From contig NW_004624805.1 of NCBI RefSeq assembly GCF_000247695.1, forward strand, positions 1,925,307-1,989,306: a stretch of DNA of 64,000 bases, written 5' to 3'. Each line of letters begins with the position of its first letter. Position 1 is the first letter of the stretch. The notes beneath the pieces are model-generated. The model worked only from the letters and a program-made list of their open reading frames with translations, did not search any database and was not told the origin of the DNA. Positions 36,319-46,974 of the stretch are shown here, piece after piece. The stretch is from Heterocephalus glaber. Taxonomy: Eukaryota > Chordata > Mammalia > Rodentia > Bathyergidae. Both the position numbers and the translations under genes were made by a program.

Positions 36319-36608
36319 AAAGAATAAAAATATTAACAATAGTAATACGCTTTGGTAATTCTACTGTACCCAAAGGAAATGAAATCAGTGCAGTGAAGAG
36401 ACACCCACATTACTGTTTTTACTGCAGCACGACTCACTACAGCCAAGATATGACAGTCTAAATGTCCATCAACGGATAAATGAAGAAAATGTATATGTAG
36501 ATAATAGAATACTACTCAGCCATAAAAATGAAGGAAATCCTATAATTTTGTGACCATGGGGATGAATCTGAAGGACATGATATTAAGTGAAAAATAATCC
36601 AGGGAATG

Positions 36609-36897
36609 TGTTACGGTTTGGGTCATGGGTGGCTGGATTTGGAGCGTGCGATGCTGCAGCTGAGGGCGTGTGGTTGCTAAGGCACTACACGCGAGTTAGT
36701 GGCTTGGCCCGGTCCAGCCCCGTGGTCTGATGGGATTCACGGGGGAGAGACTCGGTGAGGGCCCCTTGCTGCTTTTGCTCCTGCTGCCCCTCCGCACTCT
36801 GCCTTGAACTGGAGCTCTACGAACTGTGAGCCCAGGAAACCCCCTCTAATTTTGGGTGTTGGGTATTTTGTCTCAGCGACGAGAGAAAAGTAACTAA
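36609..36897 (+). mobile_element. MaLR-like solo LTR inserted in L1
   Basis: Shares GGTGGCTGGAT...GTGCGATGCTG and the GTATTTTGTCTCAGC...GAGAGAAAAGTAACTAA end with the LTR at 54307-54711. L1 sequence continues directly on both sides. Confidence 0.8.
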
Positions 36898-37245
36898 CTC
36901 TGAAAGACAAACATGGCATAATCGTACTCGTGTGGAACTGGAAAAGCTGATCTTGCGGGAGTGGAGACCAGTGGTCACCAGAGGCCGGGGTGAGCATGGA
37001 CAGGCGGGTGTGCAGGGTTGGGGCACTGCAGTCAGGTAGGAGTCCGCCGGGAGCTGTACCGCGGGAGCCCGCCCGGTGACTGCACTGCCGAAGGTCTTGT
37101 TCCCTTCTTGAAGCTGCAGAGCAGACGCATCACTACGAAAACGGTTAACGGCCCGAGATTACACACTGGCTAATCAGCCAGATGTAACTGTTTCACCACA
37201 CACGTACACATCGTGTTGGACACAGTAAGTACAGTTTTATTTGCT

Positions 37246-38116
37246 GCTTTTGAAAAGTAATTTCAGAGAAATGGCAAAATTAAAGCAATGGCAGTGACAA
37301 AACACGGCGGCGAGCAGGCGTCATCTCCAGGCTGGGCCCGTCTTGTCGGTGAGATGCCAGCCCTGCAGACCGGGTGCTGGGGGAGGAGGGCTCACAGGCA
37401 CCCGCGGTCCTGGCAGCGGGAGACCGGGAACAAGCAGAAGGGGGGGCCGCTGGGAAAGACTCAAGGCTGCAGCAGCTTCAAGCAAGAGTCGAAACATTTG
37501 GCTCCCTAAAGCAAGTGTGAAGGCTTGGGATTTCTGCGGGTTGTTTCTGAAATTCGTATGTGTTTTGTGATACAGGATAATGACCTCATTTTAGGGAACT
37601 GGTACACACACAGCCCACCCTAACCATTTTCACTTCCCCTCTCCCTCCACTGCCCTTCCTCCCTCCCATCTCCCACACCCTGATCCACTTCCCATAAACA
37701 TCTTTAAATTATATATATATAAGTGCTAAGGTGGTGGCATTAAAAAGTACTGTCTGTTGCATTCTGGGTTGGTGATATTTGCTTAGATGGGAAATCGTTT
37801 AAAGTAATATGTCACATTTAAAGGATTAATTAATAGTTTTAATTAAAAAAAGAAAGAAGTCAAGTTCAGTATTTGACCTCAGGTAAGCCACATTAGCAGA
37901 CCACTGAATAATTTAAAAAAATTCTACCAGCCTAATTGGGGGTCACATTAACACAACCAAATAGACCAAAGGCTTATGCAGTAACCAAGAATGGCACAGA
38001 ATTTATTTTGTACTTTTTAATTATGAATCATGCCCATTACTAAGTTCCTAATCTAATGATCTTTAGAGAAGATTCTTAAATTTATTCTAACTTTATAAGC
38101 TTTAAAATTTTTCAAG
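37246..38116. other. Unassigned stretch
   Basis: Includes a pyrimidine-rich tract at 37620-37690 and a short (AT)n at 37709-37722. No gene seen. Confidence 0.4.
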
Positions 38117-38275
38117 AGAGCTGACCGTGGTGGCCTGTGATCCCAGCATTTGGGAGGAAGGCTGAGGCAGGAGGATCACCATGAGTCCGAGGCCAGCCTG
38201 GGTTACATAGTGAGATCCTGCCTCAACAAAACAAAACAAAACAAAATAAAAATAATAATAAATAAAATTGTTTTC
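38117..38275 (+). repeat. B1 SINE
   Basis: GGCCTGTGATCCCAGCATTT, GAGGCCAGCCTGGGTTACAT; (AAAAC)n tail. Confidence 0.93.
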
Positions 38276-38400
38276 AAGAGAAATTAACTCGGGCATTAAA
38301 GTTTATTCATGAGACCCTATGGCATGTTTGTGCTAGCTTGTGGGAGCATGGGAAGTTTGGAATGAGTTTCGGTCTTGTTTATTCTTGTGGTTGTTGTTGT

Positions 38401-38466
38401 TTATGGTGCAGGGCGTCCCGTGTGCTAGGTCAGTGCCCTATATTGAACCACACTCTAACCCTGGCT
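38401..38466 (-). repeat. Diverged ID relic
   Basis: GTGTGCTAGGTCAGTGCCCT and ATTGAACCACACTCTAACCC. Confidence 0.55.
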
Positions 38467-39667
38467 GCATCCTTTCTGTCCAATCACTGTACCTGACAGA
38501 CTGCGGTCAGTTCTTTAGCTCCTTTTCCATGCCAGAGGCAAAAGGAAAAATCAAAATCAAACAAACACTCACTAGATGGCTATTCCCCCGCGCTGGACTA
38601 ATCTCTGGAAGTAAATTTCAGATCTGAACCCTAACTCCTGCTTAGCACACATGACTTTTCAAAACAGCGGCTACTGGGAATTCAAAGTGTTACCCAACCT
38701 CTGTGGGTTCTTAGTGGGTAGACTCGAACAATGGGCAGAACTGTTAAGAGTCCATTGCTGATTGCAGTTGTTGGGATGCTAGCCAGGAACTTGAACACTG
38801 CTGCTTTTTCTCTGAACAAAACCTAGCAAGAGCCACTGGCGTTGGGAAGAGAGGCATTACTGAAAATGGGGTTTGCATATCCAACTTTGGGGAAAATTAG
38901 CATTATTTGGGTAGGAAGAAATTGATGGAGTATATTTATCTCTGATGCAGATAAATCTCATCGATTAACAGACGAGTTTCGCGATTTAGGACAACCCTAC
39001 AAATGCATCGTAGTGTTGCATGGCAGTGAGCTGATACATGCAACCAGGAATAAATCACATGCCAGGTATTACTTGATGGTAATCAAATAATTACAGTGTT
39101 TAGTTATATCACTTAGGTCTAGAATCTATTTTCTGTTTTGGTGTATAGAGAGCTTGTTCCCAGGTTGTATTTTCAGAATTCCTTTCATAAGAATAAAAAG
39201 TATTTTTCGTAAGAATAAAAAGTTCATTTTATTCCTCGTCTTAAACTTGAACACTAGATTTTACTATTTTCCTCTCTACTTATCAACCTACACGTAGGAA
39301 AGTAATGACTGCATTATGGGCAGGACACAAGTAAAATTCTACAGAGAAGCAAGTTTCCTTAATAGTCTTAAATTGAATTACAATTGTTGCCTATTCTCTC
39401 CACCATTGATATGGCCTCATAATTGATATATCATCCCTAAACCAATTGTGATTTTCCACATTGACTCAAACGCTCTCACGCACTTAGTTGAAAAGTCTAT
39501 GTCTGCTCCAAAACCATTAAAGGGCAGACTTGTTCCTCTTAAAACTAATTTCTAGCCATTTAAAAAGTTTGTCCATTAATAATAAAAACAAAGCAATTGA
39601 AAGCATGGTCTGCAGAATGGATCCCAAGCTCTTATTCTGAATCATATTTGGAACAAAAAGTTATATA
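38467..39667. other. Unassigned, repeat-poor stretch
   Basis: Nothing supported; AT-rich, no exon candidates with splice borders. Confidence 0.35.
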
Positions 39668-39699
39668 ACCTAGGATGATAACTTTTCTGTTTTTGTTTT

Positions 39700-39775
39700 T
39701 TGGTACTGGGGATTGAACTCAGGACCTTGTGCTTGCATGGCAGGTGCCGGAACCACTGAACTAAATCCCTGGCCC
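39700..39775 (-). repeat. ID SINE (left member of tandem pair)
   Basis: GGTACTGGGGATTGAACTCA to CTAAATCCCTGGCCCC. See the pair finding for the shared target duplication. Confidence 0.95.
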
Positions 39776-39797
39776 CAAATACTTTTGTTTTTGTTTT

Positions 39798-39874
39798 TTT
39801 GGTACTGGGGATCAAACTCCGGTCCTTGTGCTTGTGCAGCAGGCAGCGAAACCACTGAGCTAAATCCCCAGCCC
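39798..39874 (-). repeat. ID SINE (right member of tandem pair)
   Basis: GGTACTGGGGATCAAACTCC to CTAAATCCCCAGCCC, same orientation as its neighbour. ACCTAGGATGATAAC at 39668-39682 and 39875-39889 flanks both members. Confidence 0.95.
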
Positions 39875-39889
39875 ACCTAGGATGATAAC

Positions 39890-41399
39890 AGTAAATATAA
39901 ATTCAATAAAATACAAGTTATCTTTGGGTTCCCTAAAACCCCTTGAATAAAGAGGAGGAACTTTTAAACTGAAGATTACTGAGTTCGTCTTGTTATGGAA
40001 CCTCGGGTGAGGCGAAGCCCGGTAGTGACTGGACATCCCCCTGGGTTGCACTCATGGCCTCCCTGGCCTGTCCTTGTCGCCTTTCTCTCTCTGCAGACAG
40101 GTGGCGCTCTGAATTGGTGGAGTCTCTGGTCACGGGACCTGTAAAGATGGCCGGGACAGCATCTCCTTCCAGAGACCCCGAAGAGTCAATCTATCTGGCT
40201 CAGCTCGGTCAGGTAGCTGGACACAGCCTCACGCAGCTACCGGCCCAGCTGCCAATGCTCCCAACACTCATTCCCACGGAGGGGTCTTCCTTGGACGCGG
40301 CTAGGAAGACACTTGGCGTCTGCTGCAGAACAACGTCCCCCAAGCTCCCTGGGCCCTCTTCAGTGTAGCAGCTACTTACCTGCATCAGAGCCTAGTACAG
40401 TGAGTTCACGGTGCCTCTCAGTCCACTCCCTGCTGCATACTTTATGCTCCAGACACAACTCCTGTTTAAGTCCCCACCCATGCCCTACTTAGGACGCCTG
40501 TCCTCCCATACAACTGGCCAATTTTATGCCTAACTCCCGAGGCCTCTGCGGCTGTCACGACCACTGCCAGTCGTCTTGACTTCAGAGCTCTCCTCCACGC
40601 CGCTGCTTCCGGGAGGCCTTTCTGCAAGCATTCTACCTTTTTGGACTAGCCACCACTTTCTTTCATGCATCGTAACATCGCGCACATAATTCTGCGTCAT
40701 CATCCAACTTCACTGAGATTTATTGTCCAGGGGCCGACATCTGTATGATTCCAAGCTCAGCGGGCCCGCCGTCCGGCAGGAGCTCCACGGGGCTGAACGA
40801 GAAGTTTTCTTGCAGCTGTACAGTGACTCTGAAGCGACCCTAACTGTAGGTCGCAGGGTGGCCTTACTGTGAACTCGCCAAGGTGCTCAGGGTCGGGAAG
40901 CTCAAAGTCGTCCTCAGGACAGAAGCTGCCTGCCACTTACCTGGTGCTCTGATCAGTTAATTCTCTCCGAAAACTTCTGCTGGATTTGCCCTTCCCTCCT
41001 CGTTCAGTAGACGCAGTTTTACTCTAGCAAAGTCGCAGGCCATCAGTTTATGAAACTGTTTTGATCTTTTCTGCACATAAACATTGCCTTTCAAGGGCAA
41101 TTTCATTAGCTACATCCTGCAGCTCTGCCTACTTTCAATAACTTTACAAGGTTAGGCTTTTGAGATATGTCTGCCTTGGTTTTCTGTCTTTGAAACAAAT
41201 TGTTTTTGTTGCTCTTAAGTCTTGTTTCACACGTGCCACGCGCGAGCTCGGCCCCGAGCGAAGTTCACCTCCACACCCTAAGCCTAGAAGCGGCGGCTGC
41301 GAATCCCGTTCGTTTTCTCACCCTTTCCCCGGCTGACCCCAAACTGGGAATTCTGCAAACGCGTGAGTTAACCTTGCGGGTAGATAGAACAACGCAGCT
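39890..41399. other. Repeat-free upstream flank of BAMBI
   Basis: No SINE or LINE recognised. A 104-codon plus frame (40054-40368) has no splice or family support. Likely regulatory or unique DNA. Confidence 0.4.
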
Positions 41400-41650
41400 C
41401 TTCCGAGGGCGGCAGGAGGCCCAGCCGCATTCCCTGAGCAGGGAAGCGAGCAGCGGGTCGGGCCGGGCCGTGACATCGATTGCCCGCGGGGACCAAGGGC
41501 GGCCGCGTCGTCTCGCTGGCGCCGGCGGCTCGGGTCCGCTCCTCGCGAGTCCCCGGAGGCTCCCGCGGCCCGGCCGGGCCGTCTGGCCATATCGATCGAT
41601 CCCGGCCGCCCCGCCGGCCCCGGGCTCCGCCGCCCCGGGTGCGCAGGTCT

Positions 41651-41664
41651 CCGCCAGGGGGCGC
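41651..41664 (+). promoter_or_regulatory. CTCF-type motif at the BAMBI promoter
   Basis: CCGCCAGGGGGCGC matches the well-known CTCF core closely, in forward orientation. It lies about 160 bases upstream of the TATA-like box. Binding is not shown by sequence alone. Confidence 0.6.
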
Positions 41665-41766
41665 GCGCGCCCAGAGCCGCCGGCCGCAGCCAGACGCCGG
41701 CGCCGCGCTGGGCCCGGGACACGCCTCCTCGTCCCCGGAGCCGGATGATTGACAAGGGCTCCGCAG

Positions 41767-41840
41767 CCAATCGGGCGGGCCGGGGCGGGGCGGCGCCCCT
41801 CGCGGCGGTATTTAGGGCGCGGCGCCGGCCGGCGGCCGGA
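41767..41840 (+). promoter_or_regulatory. BAMBI: BAMBI core promoter
   Basis: A CCAAT box (41767-41771) is followed by a GGGGCGGGGCGG GC-box cluster near 41782-41793 and a TATTTAGG TATA-like box at 41809-41816. By spacing, transcription should start near 41,838-41,845. This fits the position of the coding start at 42,021 with a 5' UTR of about 180 bases. Confidence 0.65.
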
Positions 41841-41929
41841 CGGGTGCGGAGTTGCTGGGCGCTGCTGCCCGCGAGTGCAGCCGGGCGGGGAGGCTACGCG
41901 TGCCCTGCGGGCCGAGCTCGCCGCGCTCC

Positions 41930-41956
41930 ATGCTGCGCCCGCCGCCCGGGCCCTGA
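41930..41956 (+). other. uORF in the BAMBI 5' leader
   Basis: An upstream ATG opens an eight-codon reading frame rich in proline (M-L-R-P-P-P-G-P) ending in TGA, 64 bases before the BAMBI start. It could dampen translation of the main frame; that is inference. Confidence 0.5.
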
Positions 41957-41972
41957 CGCCGTGCCGGGACCC

Positions 41973-42020
41973 ATGCCCTGCGCGCCCCGGGGACTGAGGC
42001 TGGGCGGCTGCGGGGCGCCC
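41973..42020 (+). other. In-frame upstream ATG, possible 16-residue N-terminal extension of BAMBI
   Basis: A second upstream ATG is in the BAMBI frame with no stop before 42,021 and would add MPCAPRGLRLGGCGAP. Its context has C at -3 and C at +4. The downstream ATG has C at -3 but G at +4 and matches the known protein start, so I chose 42,021. Confidence 0.4.
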
Positions 42021-42096
42021 ATGGAGCGCCACTCCAGCTACCTCTTCGTGTGGCTGCAGCTGGAGCTGTGCGCCATGGCCGTGCTGCTCACCAGAG
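42021..42096 (+). CDS. BAMBI: BAMBI coding exon 1
   Basis: Codes for M1-R25 plus the first base of G26: the signal peptide, starting MERHSSYLFVWLQLELCAMA. It ends at AGAG|GTGGGC. Intron 1 spans 42097-44736 (2,640 bases). Confidence 0.97.
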
Positions 42097-45000
42097 GTGG
42101 GCCGGGGCCGGGGGAGCAGGGACGGGGCCGGGGACAGGGGGGCTGGGCCGCCGAGCGACGAGTCGCTGCTCGCGGGAGCCGGGCCGGGCGGGACGGCTGC
42201 GCGCGTCGCTCCGGAGCCGCGGCGTCTGGGTGCAGCTGGAGCCCGCGCCCCGGGGGTGTGTCGTCGGCGGGGCGTCTGGCGGGCGCCGAGCGCCCGGGTA
42301 ATCCCCGGGCCCCGAGAGTGCGGATGTCCGGGAGCCCCTCACCCCTGCGGTGCCGAGCCTCAGACGGCCCCGGGCCCGCGTCCCCTCCCGCAGGCGCTCG
42401 CTGGCGCCCGGGGAGACCCAGCTTCAGACTCGGGTCCCCTTACCGCGTGCGGGGGACTCCAGCCCGCGTTCTCTGGAGGGCTCATTTTTAAATAGGAAGC
42501 ATTATTTAGCCTTCGCACCCCCCGCTTTCCTCTAATTGCCGTGCAGCAGGCCTGAGGTTAAGGGATCAGCTGGCCCCCGAGGATGATGTGCTGCAGTATT
42601 TATTTATTTTGGAAGGAAGAGTGTAATTAACCCTAAATAACAGCCCTGGCGGCTGCAGAGGAGCCTCCCGGCCCTCTCAAAGGCCGGCGAAGAGGGCGCA
42701 CAGGGCTGACTCGCAGAAGTCACAGATACCGAAACTATGTGCCTGATAATGATATAATTAGGGGATCAGAGATTTCAGGGCTGCGGACTTCAAACGCTGG
42801 GCGCAGCAGCAGCCTCCCCTGTAGCCATCTTGACTGAAGCAGACATTTTTGTTTAATCACCACATACAGTAAGAGAAAGGGGGAACAGAAGGGCATTGTT
42901 CCCTGTTTCAAAATACCAGTCCCCTCCTGGCCTTTCGCATGCCTCAGGAAGAAACTTTATGAAACAACAGAAATATAGTTTTAATACAATAACACAAAAG
43001 GCCGTTCTCCTGGCTGAAATGTGGCTCCAACTTTTTTTTAAAGAAAGTCTTAGAAGTTTCCCAGTTACCTGTCAAAATTTTACTAGACTGTTTTAGGTCC
43101 CTGAAAATACAGTATTTTAAATAGGTCCCTGTAAACACTGAAGCTTGTGTTCAGTTTTCCTTTTCTGCACCAGGTCAAGGCTAATAGATGCAAAATGGAC
43201 TTTTGACCTGTTTTATTTATACTTTCAATCTGTATGGAATTTGCCAGTCTAGGGATGTGCAGACATCAACCACCTAAAGCCGCTGAACAACAAAGCAGGC
43301 TTGGAAAGAGGAGGAAAAAGCAGATTCCTGCAGACCAGGGTTATTCCTTGAAACAGGAGGCTGGGAAAGCGCCTTGGACGCAAACCCAGGACAGCAGTTG
43401 CAAACTTAGAAGCAAGACCTCTGGCTTTGTCTGTTAGTGGTTGCCAAAGAGCAGTGTTTCATCCGGGGCTGGTTTTTCCTAGAGCTGAGGCATTAGCAGC
43501 TCTGGTGAAAACTGTACCATGTGGTGGCCTGGAATTTGGACTGATAATTAAATGCGACACCTTACTCAGGCGTTCACAAAGAGGAGGAGGAAGAAAGGTG
43601 GTTGTGGGAAGAGGTCTGTAAAGCCACAGTGCCAGTGTTTAATTTCAGAGTGGTTTCAGTTCCAGACAGATTGTAGATTGGGAGCGGGAAGAAAGGAAGG
43701 CGGGTGCGTTTGTCTGCTGCTGCGCAGGGGTGTCCGCTGTGCGGGCGACAGTGCCAGAGTGCACCAGGCTGGGTAGCACAGTTAGGGTACTGGTATCTCA
43801 GAGATTCGTCATCGATGCGCAAGCCCCAAGTCTTGCGTTGTGACCAATGTTAACAGAGCCTTTGCTACTCGCAAAATAAGTTTTTATAAAGGAAACTTTT
43901 AATCACTTCCTGTAGAAAAATTTGAGGTTTCCTTAAGGAGTTTTCATTGACCCAGCAGAGGCTTTGCAGCTTCGGAGTTTCCCCTTTAGATCCCATGTTG
44001 GATTGCATGTAAAGCCAAGGGAGAGAGAGCCTTGCAGTTGTGCATCCCCTCCCCCCTTTTATGACTTTCCATTTGGGCTGAAAGAAATTGACTTTGGCAA
44101 GCAAACCACTAATTGTAAACTGCCTAGTTCCTGTTTTACAATATACTGACTAAAAGTTCCTCTGCATGAAAAGATCTTTATAGGCAAAGTTTGCCTTTTC
44201 TAGAGAGGTTGCAAATAGCTGCCCAGTTTCATAGTTTTAAAACCCCCTGACCTGGGCAATTTCTAGATTGTCGTGTTTCTAGTTAATAACTTTATAAGGT
44301 GTTAGCTCAAGCTCTTAAATCTTGGCCCAGACTTCAGGATAGTAAACAATTCAGTAGTTCCGATCAAATATTTATACAGACAAAAGCCTAGCATTTTTAT
44401 GCTGTATGGTTGTGGTTGTGTAGGATTAAAATGAATAAATATGTCTTACAACCTTTTGGTAGAAGAAACTTAGTGATGGCTTTTCCTTCAAAAACAAGTT
44501 TTTAAAATTTCTTGGTACCTCATCAGAAATCTGCTGTGAGGCTTACTGCTTTTCTAAAATGATATTTAATTAACTGGGCTTTAAGCGCTGCTGCTTCAAG
44601 GCCCTTTGCAGTGTACGTGGCAAGCTACTGTAAGCACTCATCTTGAAGAATCTAAAATTAGTGCCTTTGAACTTGGGACTTAGCATAGTTGCTGTCTCTG
44701 GTCTCAGCGTTTGACGCGGTTTCTCATTGTTTTCAGGAGAAATTCGATGCTACTGCGATGCCGCTCACTGCGTGGCGACTGGGTATATGTGTAAGTCTGA
44801 GCTCAGCGCCTGCTTCTCCAAACTTCTTGATCCTCAGAACACCAACTCCCCACTCACCCATGGCTGCCTGGACTCTCTCAGCAGCACAGCAGATGTCTGC
44901 CAAGCCACACAGGCCCGGAACCACTCGGGCAGCTCTGTGCCCTCCCTGGAGTGCTGTCACGAAGACATGTGCAACTACAGGGGCCTGCAGGACGTGCTCT

Positions 45001-45851
45001 CCCCGGCCCGGGGGGAGGCCTCAGGTGGGTCGGAGCCGCCCTGACGGTGGACCTGTGCCTGCTGGCCACGGCTGTGTGTCTGCTGTTGATTTGGCTGTTA
45101 ATGTAATTAGAGACAGCAGAGGGAGAGGCAGGGCTGGATGCAAAGATGCGCTTCTATCGAGTGGCTTTGTGTCTGCTGAACATTAGATGTCTGTCTGCAT
45201 AATAGGTTTTGCCTGTTTCTTCAACATTTTGAAGACATTAAAAAGACCATTCATTATATCTCCAAAATGACAGCCTGTACACAGTGTTTGTAGGCCACTT
45301 TGGATAGTTTTGCAGTATTTATTTTCTGAATGTCATCAGTTGAGTTGTGAGCCATTTTTGATGGATCTCTCTTTTAAAATGGCCAGGTGGTCGTGAATGC
45401 CTCTGATGAACCCTCTGTTTGTCCTCCCTTAGGACAAGGAAACAGGTACCAGCACGACGGGAGCAGAAACCTGATCACCAAGGTGCAGGAGCTGACTTCC
45501 TCCAAAGAGCTGTGGTTCCGGGCAGCAGTGATCGCTGTTCCCATTGCTGGTGGGCTGATTTTAGTATTGCTTATTATGCTGGCCCTGAGGATGCTCCGAA
45601 GTGAGAACAAGCGGCTGCAGGACCAGCGACAGCAAATGCTGTCTCGTTTGCACTACAGCTTTCACGGACACCATTCCAAAAAAGGGCAGGTGGCCAAGTT
45701 AGACCTGGAGTGCATGGTGCCGGTGAGCGGGCACGAGAACTGCTGCCTGACTTGTGATAAGATGCGACAAGCAGACCTCAGCAACGATAAGATCCTCTCC
45801 CTGGTTCACTGGGGCATGTACAGTGGTCACGGGAAGCTGGAATTCGTATGA
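42021..45851 (+). CDS. BAMBI: BAMBI, BMP and activin membrane-bound inhibitor (three exons joined)
   Basis: Joining 42021-42096, 44737-45024 and 45433-45851 gives 783 bases, 260 codons plus stop, equal to the human length. BAMBI is a kinase-less TGF-beta-family pseudoreceptor at the cell surface; it associates with type I receptors and dampens TGF-beta, BMP and activin signalling, and is reported to favour Wnt signalling. Residues 1-20 are a signal peptide. The cysteine-rich ectodomain follows, with the three-finger ending CCHEDMCN (98-105) and an N-glycosylation site N87-H-S. Residues 153-173 form the transmembrane helix (AVIAVPIAGGLILVLLIMLAL). The short cytoplasmic tail has no kinase domain and ends HGKLEFV. 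All introns are phase 1 with GT-AG borders. The frame is intact; differences from the human protein as I recall it are conservative and mostly in the ectodomain. Confidence 0.98.
44737..45024 (+). CDS. BAMBI: BAMBI coding exon 2 (ectodomain)
   Basis: Starts after TTGTTTTCAG and ends at TCAG|GTGGGT. It codes for residues 26-121 and holds the cysteines of the extracellular domain (C30, C32, C37, C44, C51, C69, C80, C98, C99, C104). Intron 2 (45025-45432) is only 408 bases. Confidence 0.98.
45433..45851 (+). CDS. BAMBI: BAMBI coding exon 3 (juxtamembrane, TM, cytoplasmic tail)
   Basis: Starts after CCTCCCTTAG and runs to TGA at 45849-45851. It codes for residues 122-260, including the membrane helix and the whole cytoplasmic region. 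This is the most conserved part; it reads as identical to the human sequence as far as I recall. Confidence 0.98.
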
Positions 45852-46250
45852 TGGAGTCTTATCTGCTCGAAACTTCCCGACGCTTGAAGGCCTTGCATTC
45901 TGCTGGTCAGGAGCACTTTATCTGGAGACACCGACTCATCCAGTCACCCTCGAGAGGCCAGGTGACCTCTGCAGACAGAGTCTTGGGATTTCTTCTGAAG
46001 GATTATTTGCACAGACTCGAGTACAGTCAAATGTATTATTTGCTTTAAAATTATAAAAAGCAAAGCAGAGACTATGTACACGCTGTTACCAGGGGTATTT
46101 GCGTCCAGAGGAGCGGTGGTCGAGTACCTAAATAAACTAACTGTGCGCTGTGTAAGCTCCTACATCTTGATCCGTTGTAAAGATTTTTAAAATATATATA
46201 TATATATTTTTTGTCTGAAATTTAGTGGTGTCTTTCGTAAATTAAAAACC
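45852..46250 (+). other. BAMBI: BAMBI 3' UTR with poly(A) signals
   Basis: An AATAAA at 46131-46136 and an ATTAAA at 46241-46246 give two plausible polyadenylation points, about 46.15 and 46.26 kb. A short (AT)n tract lies between them (46193-46207). Repeats resume immediately after. Confidence 0.75.
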
Positions 46251-46265
46251 AAAGTTGGGGGAGGT

Positions 46266-46350
46266 AAGCAGGGCCTGTAGCCCCGTGGTGGAGCATTTGC
46301 CTGGTACACAGGGGCCCTGGGTTTCATCCTTAGGACCGTGAAACAGAAAG
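46266..46350 (+). repeat. Diverged ID-type SINE
   Basis: GTAGCCCCGTGGTGGAGCAT and CCCTGGGTTTCATCCTTAGG. Confidence 0.75.
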
Positions 46351-46514
46351 CTGTGGGAAGGCTGAGAGAACACACTAAACAGTGTTCTTTTTAATCACAA
46401 GACCAATATCTTGTTTATTCTCATGGTGTAATTTTCTTACAGTGTAGGCTACATTACCTACATGTTTGTGTAAAGCTGATCTGGATTTACCTTTCTTCTA
46501 AGAGTCATGATTTG

Positions 46515-46588
46515 CTGCCGGGATTAAGCCCAGGCCTGGTACGTGCTAAGCACACTCTACCACTGAGTGCACGCCCAGTCCTACTTAT
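46515..46588 (-). repeat. Diverged ID-type SINE
   Basis: CCGGGATTAAGCCCAGGCCT and CTACCACTGAGTGCACGCCC. Confidence 0.8.
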
Positions 46589-46785
46589 TGATCCCCAGTC
46601 AGATACGATTGGTGACTTTCTGAAGTTGCCGCAACAAAGGTAATGTTTCCTAGCTTGATCTATTTGCTTTGCAATATCTTTTTAAAATGTGTCCCCCTCC
46701 ATCCTAACAAAAAAATACTTCTTAGTGAAGTTAGCTACTGTCTGCTTTTACAATTAATTTACTCTCATTGTCTTGAACCATTTTT

Positions 46786-46974
46786 TCCCAGAGCTGAGGA
46801 CTGAACCCAGGGCTTTTGCACCAAACTATCCCTAGTCCTTTTTTCATTTTTTTGTTTTCAGACAGGGTCTCCCTAAGTTACTAAGTTGCCCAGGCTGGGC
46901 TTGAACTTGATCTTCCACCCCAGTGTACCAGAGTGCTAGGATTCTAGATGTACACACCACGTCTGGCTTTTGAA
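46786..46974 (-). repeat. B1-dID composite SINE
   Basis: GAGGACTGAACCCAGGGCTT (ID half), CAGGGTCTCCCTAAGTTACT and GTGCTAGGATTCTAGATGTA (B1 half). Confidence 0.9.

Larger units (their letters stand above)
35838..37245 (+). mobile_element. L1 3' region carrying three later insertions
   Basis: Sense L1 3' sequence runs in order: AATATCATTAAACATCAGGG; GTGAAGATGTGGACAAAACC; CCAAGATATGACAGTCTAAATG (in part); GAAGGACATGATATTAAGTG; GAAAGACAAACATGGCATAA; CAGATGTAACTGTTTCACCA; CATCGTGTTGGACACAGTAA. It is broken by a B1 (35918-36072), an ID (36235-36318) and an LTR (36609-36897). Confidence 0.9.
41400..42490. promoter_or_regulatory. BAMBI CpG island
   Basis: This is a dense CpG, GC-rich interval over the BAMBI promoter, 5' UTR, first coding exon and start of intron 1. 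Composition drops sharply to AT-rich sequence after about 42,490. Long open frames on both strands here are composition artefacts. Confidence 0.9.

Noticed and set aside
40054..40368. 104-codon plus-strand frame upstream of BAMBI
   Set aside because: Part of the peptide superficially resembles a 14-3-3 start, but the match is too short and no further homology follows.
41200..42495. Long open frames on both strands over the BAMBI CpG island (150-255 codons)
   Set aside because: Composition artefacts; the true coding use is the short BAMBI exon 1 frame starting at 42021.
44689..45186. 165-codon frame overlapping BAMBI exon 2
   Set aside because: Out-of-frame shadow of the real exon; crosses a genuine splice donor at 45024.
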